A stretch of 64,000 nucleotides of DNA. Source: Sinomicrobium weinanense (GTDB taxonomy: Bacteria; Bacteroidota; Bacteroidia; Flavobacteriales; Flavobacteriaceae). The stretch covers positions 596,188 to 660,187 of the forward strand of contig NZ_JAHKRR010000002.1 in NCBI RefSeq assembly GCF_018863395.1, given 5' to 3'. The notes below the pieces were generated by a model that was not told the origin of the DNA, did not search any database, and worked only from the letters and a program-made list of their open reading frames with translations. A program made the position numbers and the translations under genes. Of this stretch, positions 16,028-24,865 are shown piece after piece (the first letter of the stretch is position 1; each line of letters starts with the position of its first letter).

Positions 16028-17155
16028 ATGAAGAAGAAAAAGAAAAAATACACCTTCAGGAAGTTTATCAATGATGTGCACTTATGGCTCGGCCTTATAA
16101 GCGGTATCATCCTGTTTTTAGTTTGCCTGAGCGGAACGATCTTAACTTTTGAAGAGGAGATCAAGGCGGCATTTACGGAAGAGATAACCGTAGCCCCCGA
16201 CCAGGAACAAACCCTGCCCGTGGCCGTACTAAACGAAAAAGTAAAGGACAAAGGAACATTATTGAGTGTCAGTATTTCTCCCGAAAAAACGACTCCGTAC
16301 GCGTTCAGAATAAAAACTTCCGAAAAAGACCGGCGGGGCACCACTTTTTATGTGGATCAATATACCGGAAAGGTCTATGACCAGCCCACTTCTTCCCTGG
16401 ACGAATTTTTCTGGTCCATGTTCAGGCTTCACCGTTGGTTGTTGCTGGATTCGAGCATAGGAAGGCCCATTGTAGGGATTGCCACGCTTATCTTTGTTGT
16501 ACTTTCCATCTCAGGTATTGTGCTTTGGTTTCCCAAAAGGCTCAGGTGGAAAAACATTAAACCGGGCTTTAAGATCAAATGGTCTGCCAACTGGAAACGC
16601 ATCAACCACGACCTGCACAATACCCTGGGTTTTTATGCCTGTATTTTTATTGTTATCATGGCGCTTACCGGCCTGTGCTGGTCTTTTGCGTGGTACAGGG
16701 ATGCAGGAAGCGCCGTGCTGGGAGCCAAAATATTTGGCGGCCGCGGTGGTGGCCCCAAAGTAGAATCGGTGGCCAAACCTGCTTCGGAGGAAAAAACTTT
16801 TGAAGATATTTATCGTATCACCGGTGAAGAGTTGCCTTTTGAAGGTGAGACCACAGTCTCTGTTCCCAATGGCCCGAAAGACACCTATGCCATAACGAAA
16901 TATCACACTTCCGGTTTTACTCCCGTTGCTGCCGACAAGCTGGTTATCGACAGGGATGGCAGCATTCTGAAAAAGGAAATTTTTGCCGATAAACCCCTTA
17001 ATGTACGAATTGTATCGTTGATCAGGCCCATACATATGGGAACAGTGTTCGGCACATTCTCCAAGATCATTTATTTTATCACCTGCCTCATTGCCACCAG
17101 CCTGCCCATTACCGGTACCATTATCTGGATCAATAAAATGAAGAAGAAAAAATAA
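16028..17155 (+). CDS. PepSY-associated transmembrane protein, probable iron-siderophore reductase
   Basis: A 375-residue inner-membrane protein of the PepSY_TM family. Four helices are clear: about 18-38, 155-175, 205-225 and 340-360, with conserved histidines beside them (DVHLWLG, FRLHRWLL, NHDLHNTLG, RPIHMG) that suit haem or metal binding. PepSY domains lie in the periplasmic loops. In Gram-negative bacteria such proteins next to siderophore receptors have been implicated in ferric-siderophore reduction. The start at 16028 (MKKKKKKYTF) is preferred: an upstream in-frame ATG at 15956 lies inside the stem-loop. Confidence 0.9.
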   Translation: MKKKKKKYTFRKFINDVHLWLGLISGIILFLVCLSGTILTFEEEIKAAFTEEITVAPDQEQTLPVAVLNEKVKDKGTLLSVSISPEKTTPYAFRIKTSEKDRRGTTFYVDQYTGKVYDQPTSSLDEFFWSMFRLHRWLLLDSSIGRPIVGIATLIFVVLSISGIVLWFPKRLRWKNIKPGFKIKWSANWKRINHDLHNTLGFYACIFIVIMALTGLCWSFAWYRDAGSAVLGAKIFGGRGGGPKVESVAKPASEEKTFEDIYRITGEELPFEGETTVSVPNGPKDTYAITKYHTSGFTPVAADKLVIDRDGSILKKEIFADKPLNVRIVSLIRPIHMGTVFGTFSKIIYFITCLIATSLPITGTIIWINKMKKKK

Positions 17156-17228
17156 GTAAAAACCACTCCAGAAAAAACGCTGAAACACTAAATACTTTCT
17201 TTACCTCTCAGCACCTATACAAGACACT

Positions 17229-17252
17229 GGCACGAGCCTCCGGACTCGTGCC
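17229..17252. repeat. Short hairpin repeat
   Basis: GGCACGAG and CTCGTGCC pair perfectly around an 8-base loop. It resembles the hairpins at 50692 and 51352. It lies in the 251-base gap between the PepSY gene and the next outer-membrane gene. Confidence 0.5.
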
Positions 17253-17406
17253 CTATCCTTTCCAAAACTCCCTCCTATCTACTGTTAAAAACTGTTAAAC
17301 CCATCTTTCTTTTGTAACACTTTCCTCCTTTCTTCGTCTTTTCATCACATGCCGGACAAGAAAACGGTATAACAATCATCATCAATCAAAAAACTAAAAT
17401 CAACCC

Positions 17407-19812
17407 ATGAGACACGTATTCACATGGTGTGCATTGCTCATTTCCTATGCACTCAGCGCACAAGCATCCGCAGAACCCACTTCTCTTTCAAGATCGGGGA
17501 CCATTACGGGTAAGATCATTGACAAGGTCTTACAAGACCCCATCCCCTATGCATCGGTAGTGGCACGGTCTGCCAAAGACAACGAAATACTGACCGGGGG
17601 CATCACCCGGGACGACGGAACATTTCTGCTCAAAGGCCTGCCGGATGGGCCGATAGTCTTCGAAGTACAGTATATAGGCTACCAGACCTATCACCGCCAG
17701 CTAACCATTCCTTCCAACAGCCACAAGATAAACCTGGGCACCATAGCCCTGGAAGAGAACGTCGCCGAGCTGGAAGGCGTGGACGTAGTGGCCGAACGCT
17801 CCACCATAGAACAAAAGATCGACCGAAAGGTTATCAATGTAGGGAAAGACCTTACCACCACGGGCGCAACGGCTTCGGAGATCATGAATAACCTTCCGTC
17901 GGTAAATGTAGACCAGGACGGCAACCTCTCCCTCAGGGGCAATGAGAATGTCAGGGTTATGGTAGACGGCAAGCTCTCTAATGTTCCGGTAGCCCAGCTC
18001 TTAAAACAGATCCCGTCCACTTCTATCAAGAAGATCGAGCTTATTACCAACCCTTCGGCCAAGTACAATCCGGAAGGAATGAGCGGTATTATCAATATTG
18101 TATTGCACAAAAACGCCAATATCGGGTTTAACGGAAACGTCAACCTGGGGCTTACCAAGGCAAACAGGGCCAAATTCAACTCATCCGTAGACCTCAACTA
18201 CCGTAACGGAAAATTTAATCTCTACGGTAGCTATGGCAACAACATCGGGAAGTACAAAAACAAGGGCAGGCTCTTCCGCAACGAGGAAAACCTGGAGCAG
18301 AAGTTCTCCTTTCTCAACAATCGCAAATCGCATCTCTATAAAGTGGGGTTGGATTTTTACCTGAACGACAAGAACACCATTTCTGTTTTTACCAACCAGA
18401 ACACTTTTGACGGTAAGGGCGCCGGGGAAACGAACATCTTCTATCACGACAACGAAGCCAACAATCTTTTCCAATCCATGGATGAAGAAAACTCCAACCG
18501 CAGCCAGCAATACAATTTCGATTATAAACGGGACTTTGCCAAGGAAGGGCATAACATAGAACTGGAAGTGGACTATAACCGCTTTAAGGACGATCAAACC
18601 ATGGACAACCGTTTCAGAGGCCCCTCACAGTTCCCGGATTATATAGACAATACAGATACAAAAAGAGAACAGACCACGGTAAATCTCGATTATGTAAACC
18701 CCTTGTCGGAAAAATCCAAACTGGAACTGGGTACGGAAGCCAGGTTATTTGAAACCAACCTGGGCTTTAACTCCAACGGAATGTCTTTCAATGCCGATGG
18801 TGAACTGATCCCCACCCCCAGCACGATTTTCGATTACAGCATGGACATTTATTCTGCTTATGCCACTTTCGGGCAGAATTTCGATAAATGGTCGTACCAG
18901 GTGGGTGCGCGTGTTGAAAATGTAGAGGTAAAAGCAGATACAAACACCGTCAGGGCCTTTACCGATAAATACACCCAGCTATATCCTTCGGCCTACGTAA
19001 CCTATTCGCCGAGCGAAAAGAACCAGTACCAGGTGAGCTTTAGCCGCAGGGTGGACCGTCCCGGTATAGGCCAGGTAAACCCCATACGGAAATGGAGCAC
19101 CCCGCTGATTTCCGAATTCGGTAACGAAAGCCTCAAACCCCAGTTTACCAATTCCATAGAAGCCAATTATACAAGGCGACTGAAAAACGGAAGTATCACC
19201 GGCGGGGTTTTCTACCGAAAAATCGAAGACGAAATAAACCACGCCCTGTACATAGACCCGCTGGACGAAAACAAGCTGATCGTCTCCTATGACAATTTTG
19301 ACGACAATTCGTCCTATGGCCTGGAAATATCCGGGAACTACAAACCCGTAAAATGGTGGAACTTCAATACCAGTTTCGACCTGTTCTCCCAGACACAGAA
19401 AGGATATGTAGGCACGGAATATGTTGAAGTGGACAACACGGCCTACAACTTCCGTATGAACAACAATTTTACAGTGACCAAGAAACTGACCCTTTCCGTT
19501 TTCGGATTCTACCGGGGCAAGAACAAATCGCTCCAGTTCGACGCCAAATCCATGTATTTCGTAAATACCGGGGCACGATATAGCTTTGCCGATGGCAAGG
19601 GAACCTTAAGCCTCAACATCAACGATATCTTCAATACCATGCGGTTTGCCTTTGACAGTGAACGGCCTTTTGTACAGACCGGAAGATTCAACTGGGAAAG
19701 CAATTCGGCTTACCTCGGGCTGTCTTACCGCTTCGGAAGCGGCAAAAACAGGCAGGTTGAACGCAAGAACAGAGATGACAACACCAAGGACGACGGCGGA
19801 GGGCTTATGTAG
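17407..19812 (+). CDS. Outer-membrane beta-barrel family protein (TonB-receptor-like)
   Basis: An 801-residue outer-membrane protein. Signal peptide ending near residue 18 (LSAQA), a carboxypeptidase-regulatory domain at ~33-115 (GTITGKIIDKVLQDPIPYASV), a plug at ~130-230 (TASEIMNNLPSVNVDQDGNL, VMVDGKLSNVP, PSAKYNPEGMSGIINIVL) and the OMP_b-brl_3 barrel that fills the rest. This branch is distinct from SusC and from siderophore receptors; the substrate is unknown. It ends in a polar Gly-rich tail (DDGGGLM). A composite inverted-repeat element follows. Confidence 0.9.
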   Translation: MRHVFTWCALLISYALSAQASAEPTSLSRSGTITGKIIDKVLQDPIPYASVVARSAKDNEILTGGITRDDGTFLLKGLPDGPIVFEVQYIGYQTYHRQLTIPSNSHKINLGTIALEENVAELEGVDVVAERSTIEQKIDRKVINVGKDLTTTGATASEIMNNLPSVNVDQDGNLSLRGNENVRVMVDGKLSNVPVAQLLKQIPSTSIKKIELITNPSAKYNPEGMSGIINIVLHKNANIGFNGNVNLGLTKANRAKFNSSVDLNYRNGKFNLYGSYGNNIGKYKNKGRLFRNEENLEQKFSFLNNRKSHLYKVGLDFYLNDKNTISVFTNQNTFDGKGAGETNIFYHDNEANNLFQSMDEENSNRSQQYNFDYKRDFAKEGHNIELEVDYNRFKDDQTMDNRFRGPSQFPDYIDNTDTKREQTTVNLDYVNPLSEKSKLELGTEARLFETNLGFNSNGMSFNADGELIPTPSTIFDYSMDIYSAYATFGQNFDKWSYQVGARVENVEVKADTNTVRAFTDKYTQLYPSAYVTYSPSEKNQYQVSFSRRVDRPGIGQVNPIRKWSTPLISEFGNESLKPQFTNSIEANYTRRLKNGSITGGVFYRKIEDEINHALYIDPLDENKLIVSYDNFDDNSSYGLEISGNYKPVKWWNFNTSFDLFSQTQKGYVGTEYVEVDNTAYNFRMNNNFTVTKKLTLSVFGFYRGKNKSLQFDAKSMYFVNTGARYSFADGKGTLSLNINDIFNTMRFAFDSERPFVQTGRFNWESNSAYLGLSYRFGSGKNRQVERKNRDDNTKDDGGGLM

Positions 19813-19830
19813 TATTAAAATGGTGTGATA

Positions 19831-19993
19831 AAAAAAATGCCTGAAAAGTTTTGAACCCCGTCATGCTGGACTTGTTTCAGCATCCCATCCCGCTCATCGG
19901 ACGATTGGGATGAGAACCTGAAACAACCCTTTGACCGTGCTCAGGGTAACAGTTCAGGTTGACGTATAGGCTACTTTTCAGGCATTCTTTTTT
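19831..19993. repeat. Composite inverted-repeat element acting as a two-way terminator
   Basis: Outer arms AATGCCTGAAAAGT (19836-19849) and its perfect complement (19973-19986), flanked by A7 on the left and T7 on the right. Inside is a second stem: TTGTTTCAG plus CATCCCA (19872-19887) pairing with TGGGATG (19906-19912) and CTGAAACAA (19918-19926). It fills the gap between the convergent barrel gene and Nudix gene. Confidence 0.75.
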
Positions 19994-19998
19994 TATCC

Positions 19999-20619
19999 CT
20001 AATCAAAATAAGGCACATTATCTCCGGAAACCACTTTTTCGTACAGCATTTCGATCTGGTTTTTCAGTATACGGTCGCCCGAGAGTTCGGGGAGTTCATC
20101 TATTTTAAAGTAACCTACATCCAGGACATCAAAACTTTTCTTCAGCTCTCCCGACAGTATCTTACAATAGAATACGATCTTGTACACATAAAAAGGTTGC
20201 GGCGGATGCGGATGTTTCTTTTTGTCCATCACAGCCAGCAGCCTTTCCGTTTTCACATCAAGGCCTGTTTCTTCCTTAAATTCCTTCACCGCGGTTTCCG
20301 AAGCCGTATAGCCCACATCTGCCCAGCCGCCGGGCAATGACCATTTACCATCGGCACTCTCCTTTACCAGTAATATTTTATGGTCGGCAGAAAGCGCCAG
20401 TCCGCGTACATCCACCTTGGCGGTAGGATAATCCTTTGCCGGGGGAAACATCTGCTGCAGGTCTTCTTTCCCGTGACCTGTATACAGCTCTAATAGTTCC
20501 ATATTAATATCCCTGAGTTCTTCATACCGTTCTATATCGTAGTTATCTTTGGCGTACAGTAGCCCCGTATCTGAAATAGCCTGTACCCTTTTTAATAGAT
20601 TCAGAAATTTGTCCTGCAT
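19999..20619 (-). CDS. Nudix hydrolase with N-terminal NUDIX_N_2 domain
   Basis: A 206-residue hydrolase of nucleoside diphosphates linked to another group, probably ADP-ribose-like or another dinucleotide. Residues 1-60 form the helical NUDIX_N_2 domain; the Nudix fold follows. The Nudix box starts at GGWADVGYTASE and ends KEFKEETGL: the catalytic EE pair is intact, the Arg is Lys, and the first Glu of the GX5E motif is Tyr. The pattern is seen in this subfamily, so it is probably active. It stands alone, divergent from pepT. Confidence 0.88.
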   Translation of the reverse strand: MQDKFLNLLKRVQAISDTGLLYAKDNYDIERYEELRDINMELLELYTGHGKEDLQQMFPPAKDYPTAKVDVRGLALSADHKILLVKESADGKWSLPGGWADVGYTASETAVKEFKEETGLDVKTERLLAVMDKKKHPHPPQPFYVYKIVFYCKILSGELKKSFDVLDVGYFKIDELPELSGDRILKNQIEMLYEKVVSGDNVPYFD

Positions 20620-20767
20620 TATTTTATGATTTTGTTATTTTCTCAAATTACCCTATTTCTTACAAAACATCCAAGTAAATCTATCGTTAATCGAATGCCC
20701 CCCATGTCGGGCCGCTAAATTTTAAATTTATACCTAATAATAGTACTTTCGTAAAAAATATCGCCAC

Positions 20768-22000
20768 ATGCAAGACATTATAGACCGATTTATCAGCTAT
20801 GTAACCATCGACACCCAATCCGATCCCGAATCCAGCACCACTCCGAGTACGGCCAAACAATGGATACTGGCCAACCGCCTTGTGGAAGAACTGAAAGGCA
20901 TAGGCATGCAGGACGTTTCCGTGGATGAGAACGGTTATGTCATGGCCACACTACCCTCCAATGTAGACCACGAAGTCCCGGTGATCGGTTTTGTTTCGCA
21001 TATGGACACCTCACCCGATTTTAACGGCACCAACGTAAAGCCAAGGGTCATCGAAAAATACAACGGTAAAGACATTGTTCTGAATGAAGAAGAAAATATT
21101 ATCCTTTCTTCCCGTTATTTTGAAGACCTGCTACAATACAAAGGGCAAACACTGATCGTCACAGACGGCAAAACCCTTCTGGGAGCGGATGACAAGGCCG
21201 GGATCACCGAAATAGTCACGGCGATGGAATACCTTGTCCGGAATCCTGAAATAAAACACGGAAAAATACGTATTTGTTTTACGCCCGACGAGGAGATAGG
21301 CCGCGGAGCCAGTAAATTCAATGTGGAAAAATTCGGCGCGGAGTGGGCCTACACCATGGATGGCAGCCAGATCGGCGAACTGGAATACGAGAACTTCAAT
21401 GCGGCTGGCGTGAAGATCACCATTAAAGGGAAAAGTGTACACCCCGGCTATGCCAAGGGAAAAATGGTCAATTCCCTGCTTATTGCCAATCAGTTTGCCA
21501 ATATGCTCCCTCCCGCAGAGACTCCGCAACACACGGAAGGTACGGAAGGTTTTTTCCACTTTTACAGCATACGGGGCGATGTGGAGAACACGACATTGGA
21601 AGGCATTGTCCGCGACCATGATTTCGACAAGTTCGAGGCCCGGAAAGAATTGTTGCAAAAGATCACCAACGAGCTGAACTTTAAAAACGGCAATGCCATT
21701 ACACTGGAGATCAAGGACCAGTATTACAATATGCGGGAAAAGATAGAGCCCGTTTTTCACATCGTAGAGATCGCAGAACAGGCTATGAAGGATGTGGGCA
21801 TCTCACCCATCATCAAACCCATACGGGGCGGTACGGACGGCTCACAACTGTCTTATATGGGGCTCCCCTGTCCCAATATCTTTGCGGGCGGGCATAATTT
21901 TCACGGTAAATACGAATATGTCCCTGTGCAGAGTATGCAGAAAGCTGTGGAAGTCATCGTCAAAATTGCCGAACTCACTTCAAATAAATATCAGGAGTAG
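20768..22000 (+). CDS. pepT: Peptidase T (aminotripeptidase)
   Basis: A cytoplasmic di-zinc M20 peptidase that removes the N-terminal residue from tripeptides. Metal and catalytic residues are all present: H78 and D80 (SHMDTSPDF), bridging D141 (GADDKAG), E175/E176 ([10 protein letters not shown]), D198 ([11 protein letters not shown]) and H379 (GGHNFHG). A dimerisation domain covers about 205-320. Length 410 is standard. A TACTTTCG resembling a -7 box lies 18 bases ahead of the start. The next gene begins 53 bases downstream. Confidence 0.95.
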   Translation: MQDIIDRFISYVTIDTQSDPESSTTPSTAKQWILANRLVEELKGIGMQDVSVDENGYVMATLPSNVDHEVPVIGFVSHMDTSPDFNGTNVKPRVIEKYNGKDIVLNEEENIILSSRYFEDLLQYKGQTLIVTDGKTLLGADDKAGITEIVTAMEYLVRNPEIKHGKIRICFTPDEEIGRGASKFNVEKFGAEWAYTMDGSQIGELEYENFNAAGVKITIKGKSVHPGYAKGKMVNSLLIANQFANMLPPAETPQHTEGTEGFFHFYSIRGDVENTTLEGIVRDHDFDKFEARKELLQKITNELNFKNGNAITLEIKDQYYNMREKIEPVFHIVEIAEQAMKDVGISPIIKPIRGGTDGSQLSYMGLPCPNIFAGGHNFHGKYEYVPVQSMQKAVEVIVKIAELTSNKYQE

Positions 22001-22053
22001 ATGTAGCCACGAAGGCACTAAAAACCACCCTCCACCAACCAAAACACAAAAAA

Positions 22054-22641
22054 ATGGAAAAGACAACATCTGCAGAAGCCTACCTGCAAAAGCACCAAAA
22101 GCGGTATAAGGAACTCGAAACACTAAGGAATATCCTTAAGAACTCCGAATTGCAGGAAACCATCAAATGGGGGTGCCCCACCTATACCATAAACGGGAAG
22201 AACGTTGTGGGTTTTGCTGCCTTTAAAGAACATATAGCCCTGTGGTTCTACAATGGTGCCCTCCTTAAAGACAAATACAAGGTCTTGATAAACGCCCAGG
22301 AAGGTAAAACCAAAGCCCTGCGCCAATGGCGGTTTACTGCCGGGGAGGAAATGGAAGAAGATAAAATAAGGCAATATGTAGAAGAAGCCATTGCCAATCA
22401 AAAACAGGGAAAGGAAATAAAACCGGAAAAAAAGGAGCTGACCATTCCCCCGGAACTCCTTCAAAAATTACAGGAAGACAAAAACTTTCACGAAAAATTT
22501 AACACCCTTACTCCCTACAAACAACGGGAATATGCCGAATACATACAGGAAGCCAAAAGAGAAGCCACCAGATACAGCCGCCTGGAAAAAATAATACCGC
22601 TTATCCTTGAAGGCAAAGGGTTACATGATAAATACAGATGA
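22054..22641 (+). CDS. DUF1801 plus OmdA/YdeI-family protein
   Basis: A 195-residue two-part protein. Residues 10-120 are DUF1801-like (ETIKWGCPTYTINGKNVVGFAAFKEHIALWFYNGALL). Residues 135-195 are the OmdA helical domain: PPELLQKLQEDKNFHEKFNTLTPYK then YAEYIQEAKREATRYSRLEK. Architecture and motifs match B. subtilis YdeI-like proteins; the function is not settled. It may share the pepT transcript. A strong terminator follows 18 bases after the stop. Confidence 0.88.
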   Translation: MEKTTSAEAYLQKHQKRYKELETLRNILKNSELQETIKWGCPTYTINGKNVVGFAAFKEHIALWFYNGALLKDKYKVLINAQEGKTKALRQWRFTAGEEMEEDKIRQYVEEAIANQKQGKEIKPEKKELTIPPELLQKLQEDKNFHEKFNTLTPYKQREYAEYIQEAKREATRYSRLEKIIPLILEGKGLHDKYR

Positions 22642-22659
22642 TCCCTCTTCTAAAATGCA

Positions 22660-22690
22660 AAAAGCCACTTTCGAAAAAGTGGCTTTTAAC
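22660..22690. terminator. Two-way terminator between DUF1801 gene and yajC
   Basis: A perfect 12-bp stem AAAAGCCACTTT/AAAGTGGCTTTT with a CGAA tetraloop. It has A and T tracts on both sides and lies between convergent genes. Confidence 0.9.
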
Positions 22691-22710
22691 CTTATAAAAG
22701 TCCTTAAAGA

Positions 22711-23031
22711 TTACTTCTTATTGTCTTTCGCTGCCGGTTTGGTTTTGTCCGATGCCGGGGCATTTAATTTTGCACTCATTTCCATAGAAATGGCAGAACG
22801 TTCGAACTTGATCTTCCCGGCCAGGGTTTCTATGATACATGAATTGTCACTGTCATTCAGGTCTATGACCTTTCCGTGCATACCGCTTTTGGTGACCACT
22901 TTATCCCCTTTCTTCAGTTCAGCTGCAAATTTCTTTTCCTGTTTCTGACGTTTGATCTGTGGCCGGATCATAAAAAAATAGATCACCACAAACATCAGTA
23001 AAAAGGGGGCTAATGAATTAATTGATTCCAT
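22711..23031 (-). CDS. yajC: Preprotein translocase subunit YajC
   Basis: A 106-residue inner-membrane component of the Sec machinery accessory complex with SecDF. It has one membrane helix at about residues 5-22 (LAPFLLMFVVIYFFMI), the signature RPQIKRQKQEKKF and a cytoplasmic beta domain (LKKGDKVVTKSGMHGKVIDL). The C-terminal tail is Lys/Ala-rich. It is the last gene of a nusB-DUF1573-yajC operon; the gap to the previous gene is 32 bases. Confidence 0.95.
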   Translation of the reverse strand: MESINSLAPFLLMFVVIYFFMIRPQIKRQKQEKKFAAELKKGDKVVTKSGMHGKVIDLNDSDNSCIIETLAGKIKFERSAISMEMSAKLNAPASDKTKPAAKDNKK

Positions 23032-23063
23032 ATAGTTGTTTAAAATTTTTCATTTGGAGGGCC

Positions 23064-23513
23064 TTACTTACCCGGTTCTTCTACAAAGGCCTTGATCTTC
23101 ACCAGTTCACTTCCTTTTTCCGTGTTGGTAGTTACCGTAACGGTCTTGGAGACCTGGTTTATGCCGGAACCGTTATATTTTACCACTAATTCACCCGTCT
23201 CTCCCGGAGCGATCGGCTCGTCTTTGTGAAATTCCGGGACCGTACACCCGCAGCTACTGCTCGCATTAGTGATGATCAGGGGGGCATTACCGGTATTGGT
23301 GAATTTAAATACGGTTTCCACGGCAGTTCCCCGTTGGATGGTACCAAAATCGTGTTCCTTTTTTTCAAATTCTATCACGGGTAACTTCTTGGCGGCTTCG
23401 TCCCTTACAGCAGCCTGTGCTACATTTTCGGCTTTTATTTTGCTGGTGGCATCTTTTTTACAGGATGTAAAGACCGTTGCTACAAGTGCTATGGTCAACA
23501 AAACTCTTTTCAT
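23064..23513 (-). CDS. DUF1573 lipoprotein
   Basis: A 149-residue lipoprotein with its lipid Cys at residue 18 (FTSCKK). The mature domain is a DUF1573 immunoglobulin-like fold: EHDFGTIQRGTAVETVFKFTNTGNAPL, then the signature SSCGCTVPEF with the paired cysteines, and PGETGELVVKYN. The role is unknown. It lies between nusB and yajC in an arrangement that recurs in flavobacteria. Confidence 0.92.
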   Translation of the reverse strand: MKRVLLTIALVATVFTSCKKDATSKIKAENVAQAAVRDEAAKKLPVIEFEKKEHDFGTIQRGTAVETVFKFTNTGNAPLIITNASSSCGCTVPEFHKDEPIAPGETGELVVKYNGSGINQVSKTVTVTTNTEKGSELVKIKAFVEEPGK

Positions 23514-23577
23514 ATCACTCTTTATTTTTCAGATTAACAGATTATTTTTTTGATTACGGGCATAAAAATAAGGATTA

Positions 23578-24522
23578 TTACATTAATCCTCTCCCTACTT
23601 TGTTCAATTTATTCCGGGCTCCGAAATCTTTTACGATCTTGTCAAGTATACCGTTTATGAATATACTGCTCTTCGGGGTGGAGTATTCCTTGGCTATTTC
23701 CAGATATTCATTGATCGTTACCTTGACAGGAATGGACGGGAATTTCAGAAACTCACAGATGGCCATTTTCAGCAGAACCTCGTCTACCTCCGCGATCCTG
23801 TCGGTATCCCAGTTCGGGGTTTTGCCGGATAGTTCTTTTTGCAGCATTTCTTCGTTGAGCACGGTTTTCCTGAAAAGTTCCCTGGAATACTTCCGGTCTT
23901 CCTCATCCTTGTACAGGCGAGGTAGGAAATAGCCTTCGTTGTCCTTTGGCTTTACTTTCCGTAACAACTTCAGGATAAATGTATTGATCAGGGGGAGGTC
24001 GTCTACCCAGGTGAGGTTGTAATCCTCAATATAGTCGTACAGCTTTTCGTTGGGTGCGATGATCTCCTTGTACAGGTCCTGTAAAAACTCCTTGTCTTCC
24101 TGAAAGGAGGAATCCCTGGTAGACATGTATTTCTTATACAGGTCACTCTCTTCCATGGCCACACACAGCACCTTCACGTATTCCTCGTCCAGATACCAGT
24201 TATTGACTTTCCTCGACTCCAGTTCATCAGTCAGAAGGAGATTGTTGACCAGCAGGGCCATTACCTTATTATCCACAAATTTCCGGTTGGGATTTTTTTC
24301 TTCTTCCGTAGCGAGGTATTTTTTCTCAGAAGCGGTAAGTCTGTAAGCAGCCATTTTCTGCATCTCCACCATCAGGCTTATGAGCACCAGGTAGAGGTTG
24401 TACATATTCTCCATACTTGTGGAAAGGAATTTCTCCTCCTTGTCCAGATCCGTTTTTTCGGATTGAGTCAACGCGTAAATCGACTGCATTACTTTAACGC
24501 GAATATGTCGTCTTGTTAACAT
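23578..24522 (-). CDS. nusB: Transcription antitermination factor NusB (long form)
   Basis: RNA-binding antitermination factor for rRNA operons, here 314 residues instead of the usual ~140. The classical NusB helical domain occupies the C-terminal 130 residues or so (RELFRKTVLNEEMLQKELSG, DTDRIAEVDEVLLKMAICEF, KVTINEYLEIAKEYSTPKSS, FINGILDKI). The first residues, MLTRRHIRVKVMQSIYAL, are also NusB-like, and the long middle insertion is typical of flavobacteria. The start at 24522 is chosen over an in-frame ATG at 24609, which lies upstream of the likely transcription start. Confidence 0.92.
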   Translation of the reverse strand: MLTRRHIRVKVMQSIYALTQSEKTDLDKEEKFLSTSMENMYNLYLVLISLMVEMQKMAAYRLTASEKKYLATEEEKNPNRKFVDNKVMALLVNNLLLTDELESRKVNNWYLDEEYVKVLCVAMEESDLYKKYMSTRDSSFQEDKEFLQDLYKEIIAPNEKLYDYIEDYNLTWVDDLPLINTFILKLLRKVKPKDNEGYFLPRLYKDEEDRKYSRELFRKTVLNEEMLQKELSGKTPNWDTDRIAEVDEVLLKMAICEFLKFPSIPVKVTINEYLEIAKEYSTPKSSIFINGILDKIVKDFGARNKLNKVGRGLM

Positions 24523-24548
24523 ATCTAAAGAACCTACCATTAAAAAAT

Positions 24549-24576
24549 TAAGGCGAAAGAGGTATTCTTCCGCCTT
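24549..24576 (-). promoter_or_regulatory. Hairpin at the 5' end of the nusB leader
   Basis: On the minus strand, AAGGCGGAAGA pairs with TCTTTCGCCTT (10 of 11) and begins right after the -7 box, so the transcript would start with a stem. It may protect or regulate the mRNA. Confidence 0.4.
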
Positions 24577-24577
24577 G

Positions 24578-24585
24578 CAAAAATA
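24578..24585 (-). promoter_or_regulatory. nusB operon promoter, -7 element
   Basis: TATTTTTG on the minus strand, exact TAnnTTTG, 55 bases ahead of the chosen nusB start. Confidence 0.6.
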
Positions 24586-24769
24586 AGGGTTTCCATTTTC
24601 AAATTCCAAGTTTTTTCTGTTACTAAATTGAAATCTGACGTATTACTGTCAAATTCAGATACTGTCTAAGTTTTCTTTTTGGAATATTTTTACAGTATAT
24701 TTTTCATCAGAACCTGTCCCGGAGTACCGAAACCAGGGTGTTTTTCGGTATCCTGGCAGGATGATCTGA

Positions 24770-24861
24770 GATTGATGAAAAATTAAATAAGATTGATCTT
24801 AAATCTTCCATCAATCCCCCTCAATCTTACGGTATAACCGGATCAATCTCCCATCAATCTG
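24770..24861. repeat. Short-word repeat (AGATTGAT/ATCAATCT units)
   Basis: Imperfect copies of AGATTGATG and AAGATTGATCTT are followed by several ATCAATC(C/T)CC complements. The words are the same as in the hairpin at 35112-35213. Confidence 0.55.
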
Positions 24862-24865
24862 TTCC

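Larger units (their letters stand above)
24523..24865. other. 343-base gap: nusB promoter and end of the leucine-dehydrogenase-type gene
   Basis: No gene seen. It holds the nusB promoter with a leader hairpin, an 8-bp stem TACCGAAA/TTTCGGTA (24725-24732 with 24743-24750) that may end the dehydrogenase transcript, and a short-word repeat of AGATTGAT-like units at 24770-24861. Confidence 0.6.

Noticed and set aside
24523..24609. Upstream start for NusB
   Set aside because: It is ahead of the -7 box at 24578-24585, so it would not be in the main transcript.
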